Origin: Emydura subglobosa
Lineage: Eukaryota > Chordata > Testudines > Chelidae
Assembly: GCA_007922225.1 (NCBI GenBank)
Contig: ML680046.1
Coordinates: 1,040,660-1,104,659 of the forward strand
Direction of reading: 5' to 3'
Length of the DNA stretch: 64,000 nucleotides
Shown here: positions 31,630 to 42,890 of the stretch, piece by piece
How the letters are laid out: the number at the start of each line of letters is the position of its first letter
How positions within the stretch are numbered: position 1 is the first letter of the stretch
Translations under genes and position numbers: made by a program
The notes under the pieces: generated by a model
The model's input: only the letters and a program-made list of their open reading frames with translations
Told to the model about the DNA's origin: nothing
The model's database searches: none

Positions 31630-33733
31630 ACATAGTGGATCACATTTTGCCCTCATTTCTTGGTTTTCATTTAAAAACTACATAAAAGGTCGATTTAAAA
31701 CTTAGCCAGGGAATAAAATGTGGGAATGTGCACACTTTCAGTTGTGGCCACTCTCATTTTTCTGTTCTTTTGATGAATGTGTGTTGTCAGGATGACTTGA
31801 TAGACTTTCATTATGTTGAACTCCCCTCTGCAAAATAAAATGGCTGAAAAAGAGTTCAGAAACACCGATGTTTCGGTAGGGGCTGACAAAAGAGACATAC
31901 TAAGCAGCAAACGATAATGGTGATACCTCCAGTCTTTACTGTCTTTCATTCCAAAGATCTTCTTAAGAAGCTTATGTTATAAGCCATACTTAAGACTATC
32001 ACTATTAACGATGGGCCCTGCAAGAGCCCTTTTACTCCCCTCAGTGGCTGCAGGCATCTGCCTGGTATGAGGGAGGGGGCAGCATTTATACTCTTCTCCT
32101 TCTCTCAGCCTATCCCCAAGGGGCTGGGTGAGACGGGAGCCTTGATCTTCCAACTCTCTGCAGGACTCCTGGCCCTGGGCCCTTAAACCGTACTAGGGTT
32201 TCTTCCCAAAACCTATTTACTCCCAGGACTGCTTCTTCTCTCCCAATATCTTCCAGGTCATTGTATCTACAATGGGGTCTTTCAATTTTAAAAGATCCAG
32301 GCCAGGTGGTGGGATGAATTTACCAATAGGCAGTACTCCTTTTAGGGGTAGATTATCCACCACACTTTAGCCACAAGATCATCCTTTCTTTGATTATTTT
32401 AAGAGAATGCTACGTTAAGTGAGTGCACCACAACGTTAATACTATTTTCTCCACTCTCAATACAAGACACACATTGGGCCAAAATCATCCCTAATGTAAG
32501 TAGGTACAGCTCTGTTGAAGCTAATAGAATTGTGCCTGTTTATACAGGGGCTGAATTTTGCCCAATATGCAATTATTATCATATACAGCTGTGTGATATA
32601 ATGTGCTTATTCACATAATATAGCTGAAAAAGAAAACCCATGTTTGCAATTAGTCTAAAGAGCGTTTGCCAAATACGTTGATAGCAGCATAATCAGTAGG
32701 CTGCTTTACTATTTAAATATTTAAAAGTATCTTTATAAAATTGGCTTGGAGGAGAAAAGAAGATTACATTGTGTGGTTGGTCTGACTTTCAAAGTCAGTC
32801 TCATTAATCATAGTTAATGCTCCTTGTTATAGCGGATAGTAATCCGTACTTCTTATAAACTGATACTGCCCACCGCATGAAAATATTACTGATCCAGCTA
32901 ATAAAAGTTTATCATTTCATTCCCTTCAGAAGGAAGATGCCTTCCAGCCTTGGGAGCAGAAACTATAAGGATTCAAAGTATATTTATAATTTCAACTGCA
33001 TATTTTTCTTTAATGGAGTCTGTCATCAGTATCCACTTGCTGTATTACAATTTGTTGTCGTCTTGTATCATACGATTTTAATTAAACTTGTATTCTATAA
33101 AACAGTCTTGGGCAATAGTAACATCATTTATGAGTAGGGCTCAGTCTAGTCACTTTTCAAGCTCCCTAAGGAAATTAGGCGCCCAGCTCAAAGTCAACAG
33201 GACACAGGTATCTAACTCCCTTGGGCCCTTTTCAAATCCCAGACTCTGAGTTTTTGGGAATTCAGACCCTAAGGCAGCTTTGAAAGTCTGAGGGAATGTC
33301 TCAAGTGTCCCACAGTTCACATTAAGGGAGTGTCGATAACAGTTCACAGAGTGCTGCGTTGTAACTCCCGTGTGTATGCTGTGGGAATGAACTTAAAGGT
33401 CCTCTTTGAGGACTACACTAGTGCAAACTTGGGACCTTTACATTCATGCTCGTAGCATCCAACAAGTTACAGCGCAACACTCTGATGCACAATGCTATTC
33501 ACATCCTCTTAGTTCCAACTGCAGGGCAGTGGAAATGGGCCCTCAGATTTTTTTATTTTACTTTCCGGAAGCCAAAAAAGCAAAACAAGAAGAGAAGTTC
33601 AGGTGAAGCCCTGAGAACCACCACCAGTGTGTTCTGCGCCATTTTAGAAGGCACACGTGAATGAAACCCTATACCCTGGGTTTGGCAAAGCTGACACAAT
33701 CCAAATCAGAGGGTCTTTCTGATGAGAGCAATG
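31630..33733. other. No gene; GC-rich patch at 32.03-32.39 kb unclassified
   Basis: The 32030-32390 patch (gggggctg, ccctgggcccttaaaccg) is GC-richer than its flanks and may be a decayed LTR piece, but I recognise no landmark in it. The rest is AT-rich and unassigned. Confidence 0.3.
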
Positions 33734-34051
33734 GGGGCTTGTCTACATGGGAAGTTAGTGAGCCACAAGTTAGGATGTGAATTTACAGCTTACTTACTAC
33801 TCTGCATAAACTCCCTATGTGGACACACTTAGTACATGCTACATGTAAAAATAGTACATCCTATTGCACACTAAAAATACCTTTGTATGCTTTAGCTTAA
33901 TGTATTTTAAAGTGTACTAAGCTAAAATGCACGAGGGCGCTTTTAGTGTCTAGTAAGCGTGTCCACACGGAGAGTTAGCGTGGAGTAGCAAGTGCACTGA
34001 AAATTCACATCTTGGCTTGCTGCACACGAACTTCCCATGTAGGGCTTCTTG
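33734..34051. mobile_element. Long fold-back MITE (about 318 bp)
   Basis: The arm 33741-33875 (gtctacatgggaagttagtg ... gatgtgaatttacag ... ctatgtggacacacttag) is complementary along most of its length to 33905-34041 (in reverse: tacatgggaagttcgtg ... gatgtgaattttcag ... gtgtggacacgcttac). The whole element is therefore a 135-bp-arm hairpin with a spacer of about 30 bp. No coding capacity. A clean 8-bp duplication was not found, partly because the right tip is altered. Confidence 0.8.
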
Positions 34052-34105
34052 TTCAAAACCTCCTAAGTTATTTAGAAGCTCAAGTCCCATTTTCAAAAGC
34101 GACCT

Positions 34106-34325
34106 CAGGCCTAGTCTATAGACAGAAAATTCACCAATTTAATTAAAAATGGTTTACCAAACCTCTGATTTAAACAGAGTTAAGAGCAGCTTAGCTTGAG
34201 AAATAAGCCAATGTGAAACCGAAATAAGTGTCTACATACAAACACGTACCCGTCTTACCTAAAGAGGTTTACAAACACACCTTTAGTTAAATCACTGCAA
34301 ATTTATATGTAGGTAAGACCTTAGG
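34106..34325. mobile_element. MITE with 'aggcctagtcta' termini (220 bp)
   Basis: Left end 'caggcctagtctatagacag' with 'ccaatttaattaaaaatgg'. Right end in reverse 'taaggtcttacctacatata' with 'gcagtgatttaactaaagg'. The ends are imperfect inverted repeats of about 45 bp. The family is recalled as a common turtle MITE with 'ggtctacacta' ends. Confidence 0.6.
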
Positions 34326-35250
34326 CACTTTGATTTTTAGTGTATTAAAACCGTGTGTGTTGTTGCTTGCTTAATGCCAGTGCAACCATATCGTATCATT
34401 TGCTGAGGTCAACACATAGTTCATCACAAGTTAATGCTGCTTCAAGCAGCATTGATTAGGAGACTCTACATATAGTATTTTCCAATATATATAAAAGTAC
34501 CATCACAGTGCAGCTGTCTATGATGACAGCTTCTACCAGCTTGCACTTAGTCATGTTCCCAAGGGTATGCACTGCAGGGCATTCATGGACATTGTGTGCC
34601 GCTGGCCTGGGTTTCTGAGTGCTGCTGACAGAGCACCACATAAGTTATTTGTTTCCCAGGCAGGAGTCATTGTCACTTTTGCATGCAGGTTGCAATTAAT
34701 TGCTCCCCCTCCCCTGCACAGAACCAATGGAATATATTGCCCCGGGATGTTTTCCACTGTCATAATTAAAAATATATATATTTTTAAACTAGTACTGTAC
34801 ATGAAACCTACAGTGCGTGTTAACTCACATAATGGAGTTAGAACAGTCAGGCAAGGAGAGAAAAATATCTATGGGAGCGATCTTGCCTTTGTTGCAATCA
34901 ATGAGAGTTTAGCCATTAAGTTCAGAGGGAGCAGAGCGGACTTGCTGTCTTAACAGCAGATCATTCAAAAATTGTAGATGAGGCTGAAAAGTGACAGAAA
35001 TTGACCAATGCGTTGGAGAGACTATCCTGAATTGATCAAGGAGAATGACTAAGCAACTGACTAGAGCACAGGTCATCAGCTTTGACAACTTTTGTACTTA
35101 TTATATGCACTCGCTTTATGGCAAATGGACCAAGTTTTCCAAGAGTTTCCTTGAATGTCTGAGAAGAAGTTTTAAGGAGCTGTGCCATTATCTGAACCAA
35201 CATATTTTTCACTTGTACGTGCTGAGGACCACGATATTCTTAAAGAGGAA
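34326..35250. other. No feature recognised
   Basis: The open frame 34567-34953 (plus, 128 codons) has no known motif, and overlapping minus frames exist. No splice or codon evidence favours it as an exon. Confidence 0.4.
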
Positions 35251-35412
35251 GCATGGGCAAGTGGTTAGGCACAAGCCTATGACTTGGTTTCTTGGGCCTC
35301 AGTTCCCCATCTGTAAAATGGGGACAATAGCACTGCCCTACCTCAGAGAGGTGTTGTAAGACAAATACATTAAAGATATAGAGCACTTAGCTATTATGGT
35401 GATGGGGGCCAT
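35251..35412 (+). mobile_element. tRNA-derived SINE with deleted head (plus)
   Basis: 'gcaagtggttaggcacaagc' is an A-box side. The B-box side is missing. The core 'gcctcagttccccatctgta' and 'aaatggggacaatagcactg' and the tail 'gatatagagcacttagctat' plus 'ggtgatgggggccat' follow in order. Confidence 0.8.
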
Positions 35413-35414
35413 CT

Positions 35415-35510
35415 GATTACCCAAGGTCATCCAGGACATCCCAGGAGCAGGGTCTTCCAAATCCTAAGCTAGTTCCCTAACCACTGGACGATACTTCCTC
35501 TAAGAATAGT
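35415..35510 (-). mobile_element. SINE head and core, minus strand
   Basis: 'cccaaggtcatccaggacat', then 'cctaagctagttccctaacc' and 'actggacgatacttcctc' give core to A-box order on the minus strand. It abuts the plus-strand copy at 35251-35412. Confidence 0.65.
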
Positions 35511-35557
35511 ATGCTCCTCTGCACATGTTTGCAAAGAATATCTGCCTAAGGTACTCT

Positions 35558-35611
35558 ATGGCCCCCATCACCATAGTATCTAAGTGCATCACAATCTTTA
35601 ATGTATTTGAC
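35558..35611 (-). mobile_element. SINE tail, minus strand, inverted copy of 35364-35412
   Basis: 'atggcccccatcaccatagt', then 'atctaagtgcatcacaatct' and 'ttaatgtatt' is the reverse complement of the tail 35364-35412 with few differences. The core is missing on its right. Confidence 0.75.
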
Positions 35612-36049
35612 CCCATGAGAAAGGCTGAGCAGGGAAGCAAGGGTGGAGCTTACTTTGAAGCCAAGTAAGGACTATGGCAAGCTAGCCCATAGAAAGAGGT
35701 AGTCATGGATACAAGCAGCAGGCAGGCAGATCACGAACGGAGATGTTACAGTCAATTTCCTCAAATACCAAATCTGAAAAAAAAAATACAAAAGAGGCAT
35801 TTCTACTATAAATAATAACACTTTGTCTTTCCTCACCACCCGTGCTGGTGGGATGACAGCTTCCTCCACAGCTCTAGCTTCCTGGAGCAGCCTCAGCATT
35901 TCTCTTTTCTATGTCACCATCTGCCTTCAGAGCTCAACTGAAAAGAGGTTTGTTCTGCCCATGGCTCTCCTCTTGATCATTTTTGCTTCAGCTATTGGTA
36001 TTCATTTTTACTAATTACTATTTTAATTTATGCATCAGACATGATATTT
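35612..36049. other. No feature recognised
   Basis: Nothing assigned; contains an A-rich tract at 35778-35788. Confidence 0.4.
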
Positions 36050-36300
36050 ACTAGAGCAAGTCAAAAATTTCCAATCAAAATGTTTTTTTTTCCCCAATAG
36101 AATAAGGCTCAATGGACTTTTTGTGGGAAAAAAAATCCATTTTCATTTATTTTGGGGGGAGAGAGGATGGGGGTAGAGAATTTCTTCATAAAAACTAAAA
36201 GCTCCCAAAATGTATGTATGTTTGTTTGTTTCCTGCAACCAAACATTTCAAAAGGGAGGATGCTCTTTACGAAACAAAAAAAAATTATGAATTTCATCAA
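36050..36300. repeat. AT-rich degenerate repeat
   Basis: 'gtcaaaaatttccaatcaaa', 'ttttttttcccc' and 'ccattttcatttattttggg' resemble the blocks at 1266-1560 and 6540-6740. Class unknown. Confidence 0.35.
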
Positions 36301-36324
36301 AAAGAAATCACAGAAAAAATATGA

Positions 36325-36430
36325 CTGACTTTAAGGCCAGGAGAGACCATCATGATCAACTAGTCTGACATTCTGCAGATTGCAGGATTTTCTGACCAGT
36401 GCTAGCAGCTGTCAAAAAGCAAATAAAAGA
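36325..36430 (-). mobile_element. CR1-like 3' end fragment
   Basis: 'aaggccaggagagaccatca' followed by 'tgatcaactagtctgacatt' is a version of the 'aggccagaagggaccatt..gatcatctagtctgacctcc' 3' end of a turtle CR1-like repeat, also seen at 19407-19470. Confidence 0.55.
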
Positions 36431-38343
36431 AGGTGGCTAAAGTGAATATGCCAGTTTGAATTGAATCACAGATACTTTGTTTTGCTGCATGCACCCATGT
36501 ACTATCCATTGGTAGAGAGGAAAAAGGCTTCTGTTCAGAATAAGATACCCAGTGCGAAACAAAATGAGGATAGAAGTGGGGACAAAGATTGGATTTGTCT
36601 TGTCATTTCAAATGAAGTGTAGGAACCTGACGTACAAGAAGGAATAGGATATAATCAGTCCTGCATTTCAACTACTAGTTGCCATCAATTAATTAGGGAA
36701 AGACATGACCCATTCATGGTCTCTGTTCTCCCCTGAAGTGGATTGTTCGCTATGGTAGACTTTCCAAGGGTTTTTCCAAGGCATGTGATTTTAAGGGCTA
36801 CACATTGCCCCTTACTAAGGTCAGATCATTACAGTCTATATGAGATCAGACAGTATTTCCACATTGGGACTGAAGCTTTTTGGCTAATACTTACCCTGTG
36901 GTCCAGGGTCAATATTTTCAATCATCAACACTTGTTTTCTAATGCCAGGACACAGCCCGTGGCAACGGTTATGCTTCTTTTGCTCTCTGGTCCCCTGGAT
37001 GATAAAAGAGGAGTTAGTGGGTTCACACGGCACAAAGGTTAACTAACACTAATCAATTATTTTCTTCCCCCTGAATCCAAACACACATCAGGCTTTCTTT
37101 GATTTGAGTAAGTCAGCTGCCTTCTGTTTTGCTGGACTCTTCAAATATGTTCTCCTCCAGTGTCTCTCTGACCTCATCAGTCACGGACTGGTTCTCTTCA
37201 CGTTTCATGAGTTGTTCGGTGAATGAATGACCCAGGTTAACTTTTCAAAAGAAAAGTAAAAATAAACAGGCCTGGGCATTGCATTGTTTTTTCTTAATAT
37301 ATATGGATTACATGCTTGTGAAAGGTGGCAGCTATGAAGACTGACGCCTCTTAACGGAATGGGTACAGAATTGGACTGGCAAATGCAAACTTCTCCAAAC
37401 GTTACCTCCTCCAATGTGTTTTGGCTGTGACCTAGAGGAATGTCATTTTGGTGAGACATAGAATGCTGTTTATATGCCCATTCTGTCATTGGCCTCACTG
37501 ATAACACTGATAACACTGCTAACACAGAGACCAACTATGACCCATTGATGGTATGACTTTTGTGTAGCATACCAGGTTACTAGGAACTGGACTGATACCC
37601 TTGCAGTAGATTTAACCTAAATTACCACACTGCCACCACTACTGACTGCGGTTAGATTTGAACCATCAACCTAGAGGTGACTGGCTTTTATTAGTTTTTC
37701 TTAATCCACTACACAGTCAGCAAGCGAGTCAGCAAAAAGGATAAGGTTCAAATTGGTCTAAAATTTGTGCTGGGTGACCTTTGGCATTGTATAAAGACCT
37801 AAATGCCCATGTTTTAGTTTAATAAAAGGGGTCCCCTTCTCCCCTGATGGGCAGAGGTGGATATAAGAGAAACCCAGACTGGAAATGAACTGAAATTTTT
37901 GATATTGCATGATCAGATATGGCTGCCTCACTGAGCCATCCCAGAGGGTCGTATTTTCAAATCACATGCTCTTTACAAAGATTGTATTAAAGGCTGAAGT
38001 GGCTTCACTGCAAGTCCTTCACCCACAAACTCGACCCAGTTTCATAGCACAAAGTTGCTTGCATTGCTCCATTTTTCTTTGTCCCAGACTTGCCTTTTCC
38101 ACTTCCAATGACTGCAAAAAAATTTCGGATCACTGCGTCATTGCTTAACTTGTGTAGGCCTCATCTGAAAGATGTTCTTGGAAGGTTTCCAACCCACTTC
38201 CACAATCTCAAGTAGCAAAACTAGTATCCCTTCCAGGCTACCACCCAAAAGTGACTGGATCTGAACAGATGAAGTCTTTGAAAGAAATATGATGACCTTT
38301 TCTCTAATGCAGAAGAATAAATGTGACGCATGACTATATTCAG
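36431..38343. other. No gene; small direct repeat and weak tRNA-like patch
   Basis: At 37498-37524 the 9-mer 'tgataacac' occurs in tandem ('actgataacactgataacac'). At about 37640-37705 the minus strand has a B-box-like 'atggttcaaatctaacc' and an A-box-like 'tagtggattaagaa'. The spacing is poor, so this is at most a decayed SINE head. Otherwise unassigned. Confidence 0.35.
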
Positions 38344-38425
38344 GGAGGGCCTAATTCAAAGCCCATTGAAGTCAATAGAAAGACTCCCATTGAATTCAAC
38401 AAGCTTTGGATCGGACCCTGAGTGA
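38344..38425. repeat. Short palindromic repeat (about 80 bp)
   Basis: 'gggcctaattcaaagcccat' pairs with 'caagctttggatcggaccct' around 'tgaagtcaatagaaagactc'. Second copy of the unit at 22715-22797. Confidence 0.65.
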
Positions 38426-38929
38426 ATAGTGCAATGTATTTCAGGGACTATTCAGTCACATCTTCAAGTAGAAGAAATGTCTTTGCCCTTTCAGTGTTTG
38501 AGGGTGGGGTATGTGTTCCTATATACATCTCTATGTTTGTACAATCTTGGCTCAAGAAGATGCCATCTGACTGGGGCTTCTGGTTCTATTGTAGTAATAA
38601 TAATTTATAGTAACTTGCAAAGTTCCAAATACTATGAGAAAAAAAAATAATGCACTGTATTACCAATCTTTAAATTTAACCCTGATACCACCACAGTACT
38701 GAGTCTAAAGCTGGTTTTAAAGTATTGTTGACCTTATAGCAACAGGGTGTTGTTTTCTTCCTCTGAGCTAAGCTGAAGGGAACTATTTATTACAATGCAA
38801 AGTAGAACTAGATCTCTGCTCAGATCCACTTGGTGATTCATGTCTGCTGTTTCCTTCTGAAACATCTCACTCATTTCCTGTGCGGTCCCACATACCTGGA
38901 GAAGACATGACATGGAGTTCTGTATTAGG
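38426..38929. other. No feature recognised
   Basis: Overlapping plus frames 38422-38610 and 38429-38650 carry no motif. Confidence 0.4.
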
Positions 38930-39052
38930 TAGGGTGACCAGACAGCAAGTCTGAAAAATCAGAGCAGAGGATGGGGGGCAATAGGCCCCCGTATTAAAAA
39001 AAACCAACCTGAATTACGGGACTGTCCCTATAAAATCGGGACATCTGATTAC
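38930..39052 (+). mobile_element. hAT-type MITE copy 3, eroded right end
   Basis: Starts TAGGGTGACCAGAC at 38930 and contains the family interior 'gcaagtctgaaaaatcagag', 'ctgtccctataaaatcggga' and 'catctg'. The right terminus reads 'attac' instead of 'gtcaccctA'. Flanks 'gtattagg' (38922-38929) and 'acattagg' (39051-39058) are probably the remains of the 8-bp duplication after a small deletion. Confidence 0.82.
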
Positions 39053-40133
39053 ATTAGGTGACAATCAGTTGAAATGCTAAAAAAAATGCAGGCTACAAAA
39101 ATGCTATATTGGGTAATGTGATTTCATCAATTTTTTTTCTTGCAAATGGTTGGTGCTTGTGAAAATATCACAGGCTGGTGAAATTGTTACAGCCGCGTTG
39201 TCTCAGCCTGTTATCCCTTTGTGGCTGCTTTATGTCTCATATGTTGAGTGGTGTCACTTTGATGGCAATACTTCAATTTGAGCAGCATTGAAATGAACTG
39301 AAATTTCTACCTGCCGCAACAGACCAGTCAATTTCAAACTATGAAACAAAAGCTGGTGAATTCATCAAAATACTTTCTGGCCACTTGGTAAGTAAGAAAG
39401 AACCTGACCATTTACACAATGGCCCCTTTGTGTTGCTCTGGGAGTTTAAAAGGTCCTTCTAAGGGGTAGAACTGACTCCTGGCTGGTGTAGAGCAAGTAT
39501 AAGGGCTGTGAATCAGCCCAGCAGCCAACTCCTGGCATAGTGGGACCAGGGTGTAGTCATGGCCAGAGCACATCATGTTGTGATTATTGTCACTCTCCCC
39601 AGGATATAAAGAGCTATGAGAATCACACAGTACATTAAAGCAACCTCATGCTAGGGGCTCAGGAGGTCCTAGCTACCCCAGAATATACGTAGGGCAGGTT
39701 CACAGCTGGTGTCGACTGGTGTAGCATCATTAACACCAGCTGAGAATCTGGACCAGTCAGTGCATACATGGCTTAAAGCACAGACAGAGTAACATCTTTG
39801 GGTCATAGCATCTGACCCAAAGATAGCATACATATATATCCCATCAAGGTGACAACCTGATCACTTCAAGTTGCGTGCTCCTCGAGAGGTCATCCCTGAA
39901 TTATAAAAACCCTGCAAGTGACAGATACATAAGAAAAAGAGGTTCTAGTTCAACCACAGGATAAGGCTTAGTAAAGGAATTACTGGGTGACATTTTTTAT
40001 CCTGAGTAATACAGAAGGTCGACAAATGATCACACAGGTTCTTTCTGGCTGTGAAATCTGTAAGATGTACTAGGCTTTCACTTGATATCTAGAAATAATT
40101 TTAAGTCAATGGCGATTAACAATCTTGAACTCT
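39053..40133. other. No gene; perfect hairpin at 39796-39826
   Basis: ATCTTTGGGTCA (39796-39807) pairs perfectly with TGACCCAAAGAT (39815-39826) across a 7-base loop. No other feature recognised in this kilobase. Confidence 0.55.
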
Positions 40134-41085
40134 GAACATAAGAATAGCCATACTGGGTTAGAGCACTGGTCCATCTAGCCCAGTATGCTGTCTTCCGACA
40201 GTGGCCAATGCTAGGTGGTTCAGAGGGAATGAATAGAACAGGTAATTATCAAATAATCCATCCCATCAGCCATTCCCAGCCTTTGGCAAACAGCAATCCC
40301 TGCCTATCCTGGCTAATAGTCATTGATGGATCTATCCTCCATGAACTTATCTAGTTCTTTTTTGAACTCTGTTATAGTCTTGGCCTTCACAACATCCTCT
40401 GGCAAGAAGTTCCACAGGTGGACTGTGTGTTGTGTGAAGAAATATTTCCTTTTTTTTGCTGCCTATTAATTTCATTTGATGACCGCTAGAACTTGTGTTA
40501 TGAGTTGGAGTAAATAACACTTCCTTATTTACTTTTTCCACACCAGTCATGATTTTATAGACCTCTATCATATCTCCCCTTAGTCTTCTTTTTCAAGCTG
40601 AAAAGTCCCTGTCTTATTAATCTCTCCTGATATGGAAGCTTATCCATACCCCTTGGTTGCCATTTTGTGTACCTTTTCCAATTCCAATATATCTTTTTTG
40701 AGATGGGGTGACCAGATTTGCATGTAATATTCAAGATGTGGGTGCATCATGGATTTATAAAGAGGCAATAAGGTATTTTTTGACTTAACTATCCCTTTCC
40801 TAATGAACCCAACATTCTGTTAGCTTTTTAGATTGCTGCTGCACATTGAGTGGATGTTTTCAGAGAACTATCCACAATGACTCCAAGATCTCTTTCTTGA
40901 GTGGTAACAGCTAAATTAGACCTCACCATTTTACATGTAAAGCTGGGATTATGTTTTCTAGTGTGCATTACTTTGCATTTATCAACATCGAATTTCATCT
41001 GCCACTTTGTTGTCCACTCACCCAGTTTTCTGAGAACCATTGGTAACTCTTCATAGTCTGCATTGGACTTAACTATTTTGAGTCC
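40134..41085 (-). mobile_element. CR1/L3-like LINE 3' end (0.95 kb)
   Basis: The 3' end at 40134 (gaacataagaatagccatac) is followed by the same UTR as the 11.9 kb copy ('ctgtcttccgacagtggcca'). Minus frames 40347-40571 ([19 protein letters not shown], with a deletion in the middle) and 40828-41280 (KWQMKFDVDKCKVMHTRKHN, LAVTTQERDLGVIVDSSLKT) encode the RT thumb. The element is truncated near 41085, before the catalytic FADD. The N-terminal part of the 150-codon frame lies outside the CR1. Confidence 0.92.
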
Positions 41086-41185
41086 CACAATATATGTCGA
41101 AAGGGACCTTCTTCCTCTTTGATATTCTAAAGCGCTGATCACGTGCATGACTATTGTCCTCAAAGAGAGGTATAGGATGCTGAGC

Positions 41186-41330
41186 ACTTGAAAATCAGGC
41201 CATTGAAATAAGTGTCTGTTATTAATTATTTTTATTATGGGAGTGCCTACGGACCAACTATTGTGCCATGCAGTGAACAATCAGAAAAGTAAACAGTCCT
41301 TTCCCTAAAGAGTTTGCAATCTAAACGTGG
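41186..41330 (-). mobile_element. SINE 3' tail fragment (minus)
   Basis: 'ttattattttattatgg'-like text followed by 'gtgcctacggaccaactatt' and 'taaagagtttgcaatctaaa' reads in reverse as the SINE tail (compare 60160-60330). Confidence 0.55.
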
Positions 41331-41529
41331 ACTGGCATCCATTTTCTAAACTCCTGGCTTTGGCTATAGTTCTGACATAAATACAATATAGCACCTACTT
41401 CAGAGTATAAAAAAAAAGACAAAACAAAACAAAAAACACAGATCTACAACAAAACCAAAGCTGATTAACCAGCTTCCGCTTCTTTGCTGTTCCAAGTGGT
41501 GGCGACTCTTGTTAGAAATGTAGGAAAGT

Positions 41530-42110
41530 GACTGCTACTAGTCATTACTGGGGCTCAGACTGTGTGGCAGTCCAGAGTTGTGCATGTTGGTTCTGGACAC
41601 TTAGTGATCAGTGTGAATACCAGTGAGACATGTATGCCCGATTTGCAGATCAATAAGGTTTAATGTGCAAGGTTTTCTATAAATATACTAGTTAGACACA
41701 AAACCTAAAATTAACTACAATATATCATACTCACTAAGCCTGGAGAGCTAAGCAGTTACTCAGGAGGCTGTATACAGGAAGGGCTTTCTTCAGGGGCCCC
41801 GCCAGGGTGTCAGTGGCTCCTCTGGTCCAACCGGCAGCACCTCCCGTGGAGTCAGGTGTTGATGGAGCGCCCCCCTTTGTCTAAGTGGTGACTACTTATA
41901 CCCTTCCATAAACAACCTTCACCTAATTATCTCTCTCATTATCATATATGCTAATTACTTACATTGGGTCTCCACCCTTAACTACATTCCATTCTCACCA
42001 TAATAATTGGGGTCGTCAAAACAACATCTGGTGATAAGAGGGGTGGAGTAAAAGTATACCCCTTGGCGATAAAACAGTGTACCCCAGACGTTCAAGGATA
42101 ACTTGTTGTT
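41530..42110 (-). mobile_element. LTR-like block, antisense
   Basis: On the minus strand a TATAAG box (cttata at about 41895-41900 on plus) precedes a GC-rich leader, and ATTAAA (tttaat near 41660) lies about 235 bp downstream. That order fits a U3-R organisation. No termini or internal genes identified. Confidence 0.4.
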
Positions 42111-42515
42111 CCCATCACCATTATCTATGTGCAGCTGCAAGCAGACAGTATCTGTATTTTGTGTTGTTATGTGCCCTGCTATGCAGAAACTGAGACATCT
42201 ATACTATTATTCAGTCTCTGCCAACTGGAAGATGTCATGCTACCAGGGTCAGAATAGCCTAGCAAGCAATTGAATGCTCTGCTAAGCCTGTAGAACAGAG
42301 GTCAAGCAACTCAAATTGTACTGGGCCTCCAACAGTGCAGAGTGAATAATCCATTCTTATGTGTGCTCTGTCATATTTCTTCGGCTTTTGCTCATAGATC
42401 TCTGTGTCACAAACACAGAATATCTAAAAAACCCTAATTATAAAATGAAAATCCTGATCACTTAATAATAATATAGTTTCTTCTTGGGCACAGCCTTTCA
42501 TCTAATAATCTCCAA
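42111..42515. other. No feature recognised
   Basis: Nothing assigned. Confidence 0.4.
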
Positions 42516-42739
42516 GGCTATGTCTACACTGCAATTAAACACATGCAGCGGTCCCGCATCAGCTGACTCAGGCTCACGCTTCAGTGTTATAAAGTTGCAG
42601 AGTAGACATCCAGGCTTGGGCTGGAACCCCAGGCTCCGGGACTCTCCCCCTTTGCTGGATCCCAGAGCCCTATCCCTATGAACCTAAGTTAGCTGATACA
42701 GGCCAGTGGCAGATGTTTTATTGCAGTGTAGACATACCC
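42516..42739. mobile_element. MITE with 'ctatgtctacactgcaatta' ends (224 bp)
   Basis: The left terminus GGCTATGTCTACACTGCAAT and the right terminus (in reverse GGGTATGTCTACACTGCAAT) are inverted repeats of about 25 bp. The interior 'gggctggaaccccaggctcc' and 'ggatcccagagccctat' forms a second pair of arms. I recall this as one of the most abundant turtle/crocodilian MITEs. The frame 42484-42681 is not a gene. Confidence 0.8.
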
Positions 42740-42754
42740 AAAGTCATTTTGCAA

Positions 42755-42890
42755 AAGTGGGAATTGTCACATTCTTTTTACAGATGAGGAAACTGAGATA
42801 AAGAGAATTATACTAGATCACATGACAAGGTTGCATCAGAATCAAGAATAGAACCTAAGTCTCTTGCCTCTGTAAAGGGACACCACTGAC
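42755..42890 (-). mobile_element. MIR-like/tRNA SINE core (minus)
   Basis: 'ttacagatgaggaaactgag', 'gatcacatgacaaggttgca' and 'gaatagaacctaagtctctt' follow core to head order in reverse. Confidence 0.65.

Noticed and set aside
34567..34953. 128-codon plus-strand open frame
   Set aside because: No known motif, overlaps an equally long minus-strand frame, and no splice or promoter support.
37640..37705. tRNA-like B-box sequence
   Set aside because: A- and B-box spacing and stems are wrong for a tRNA; at most a decayed SINE head.
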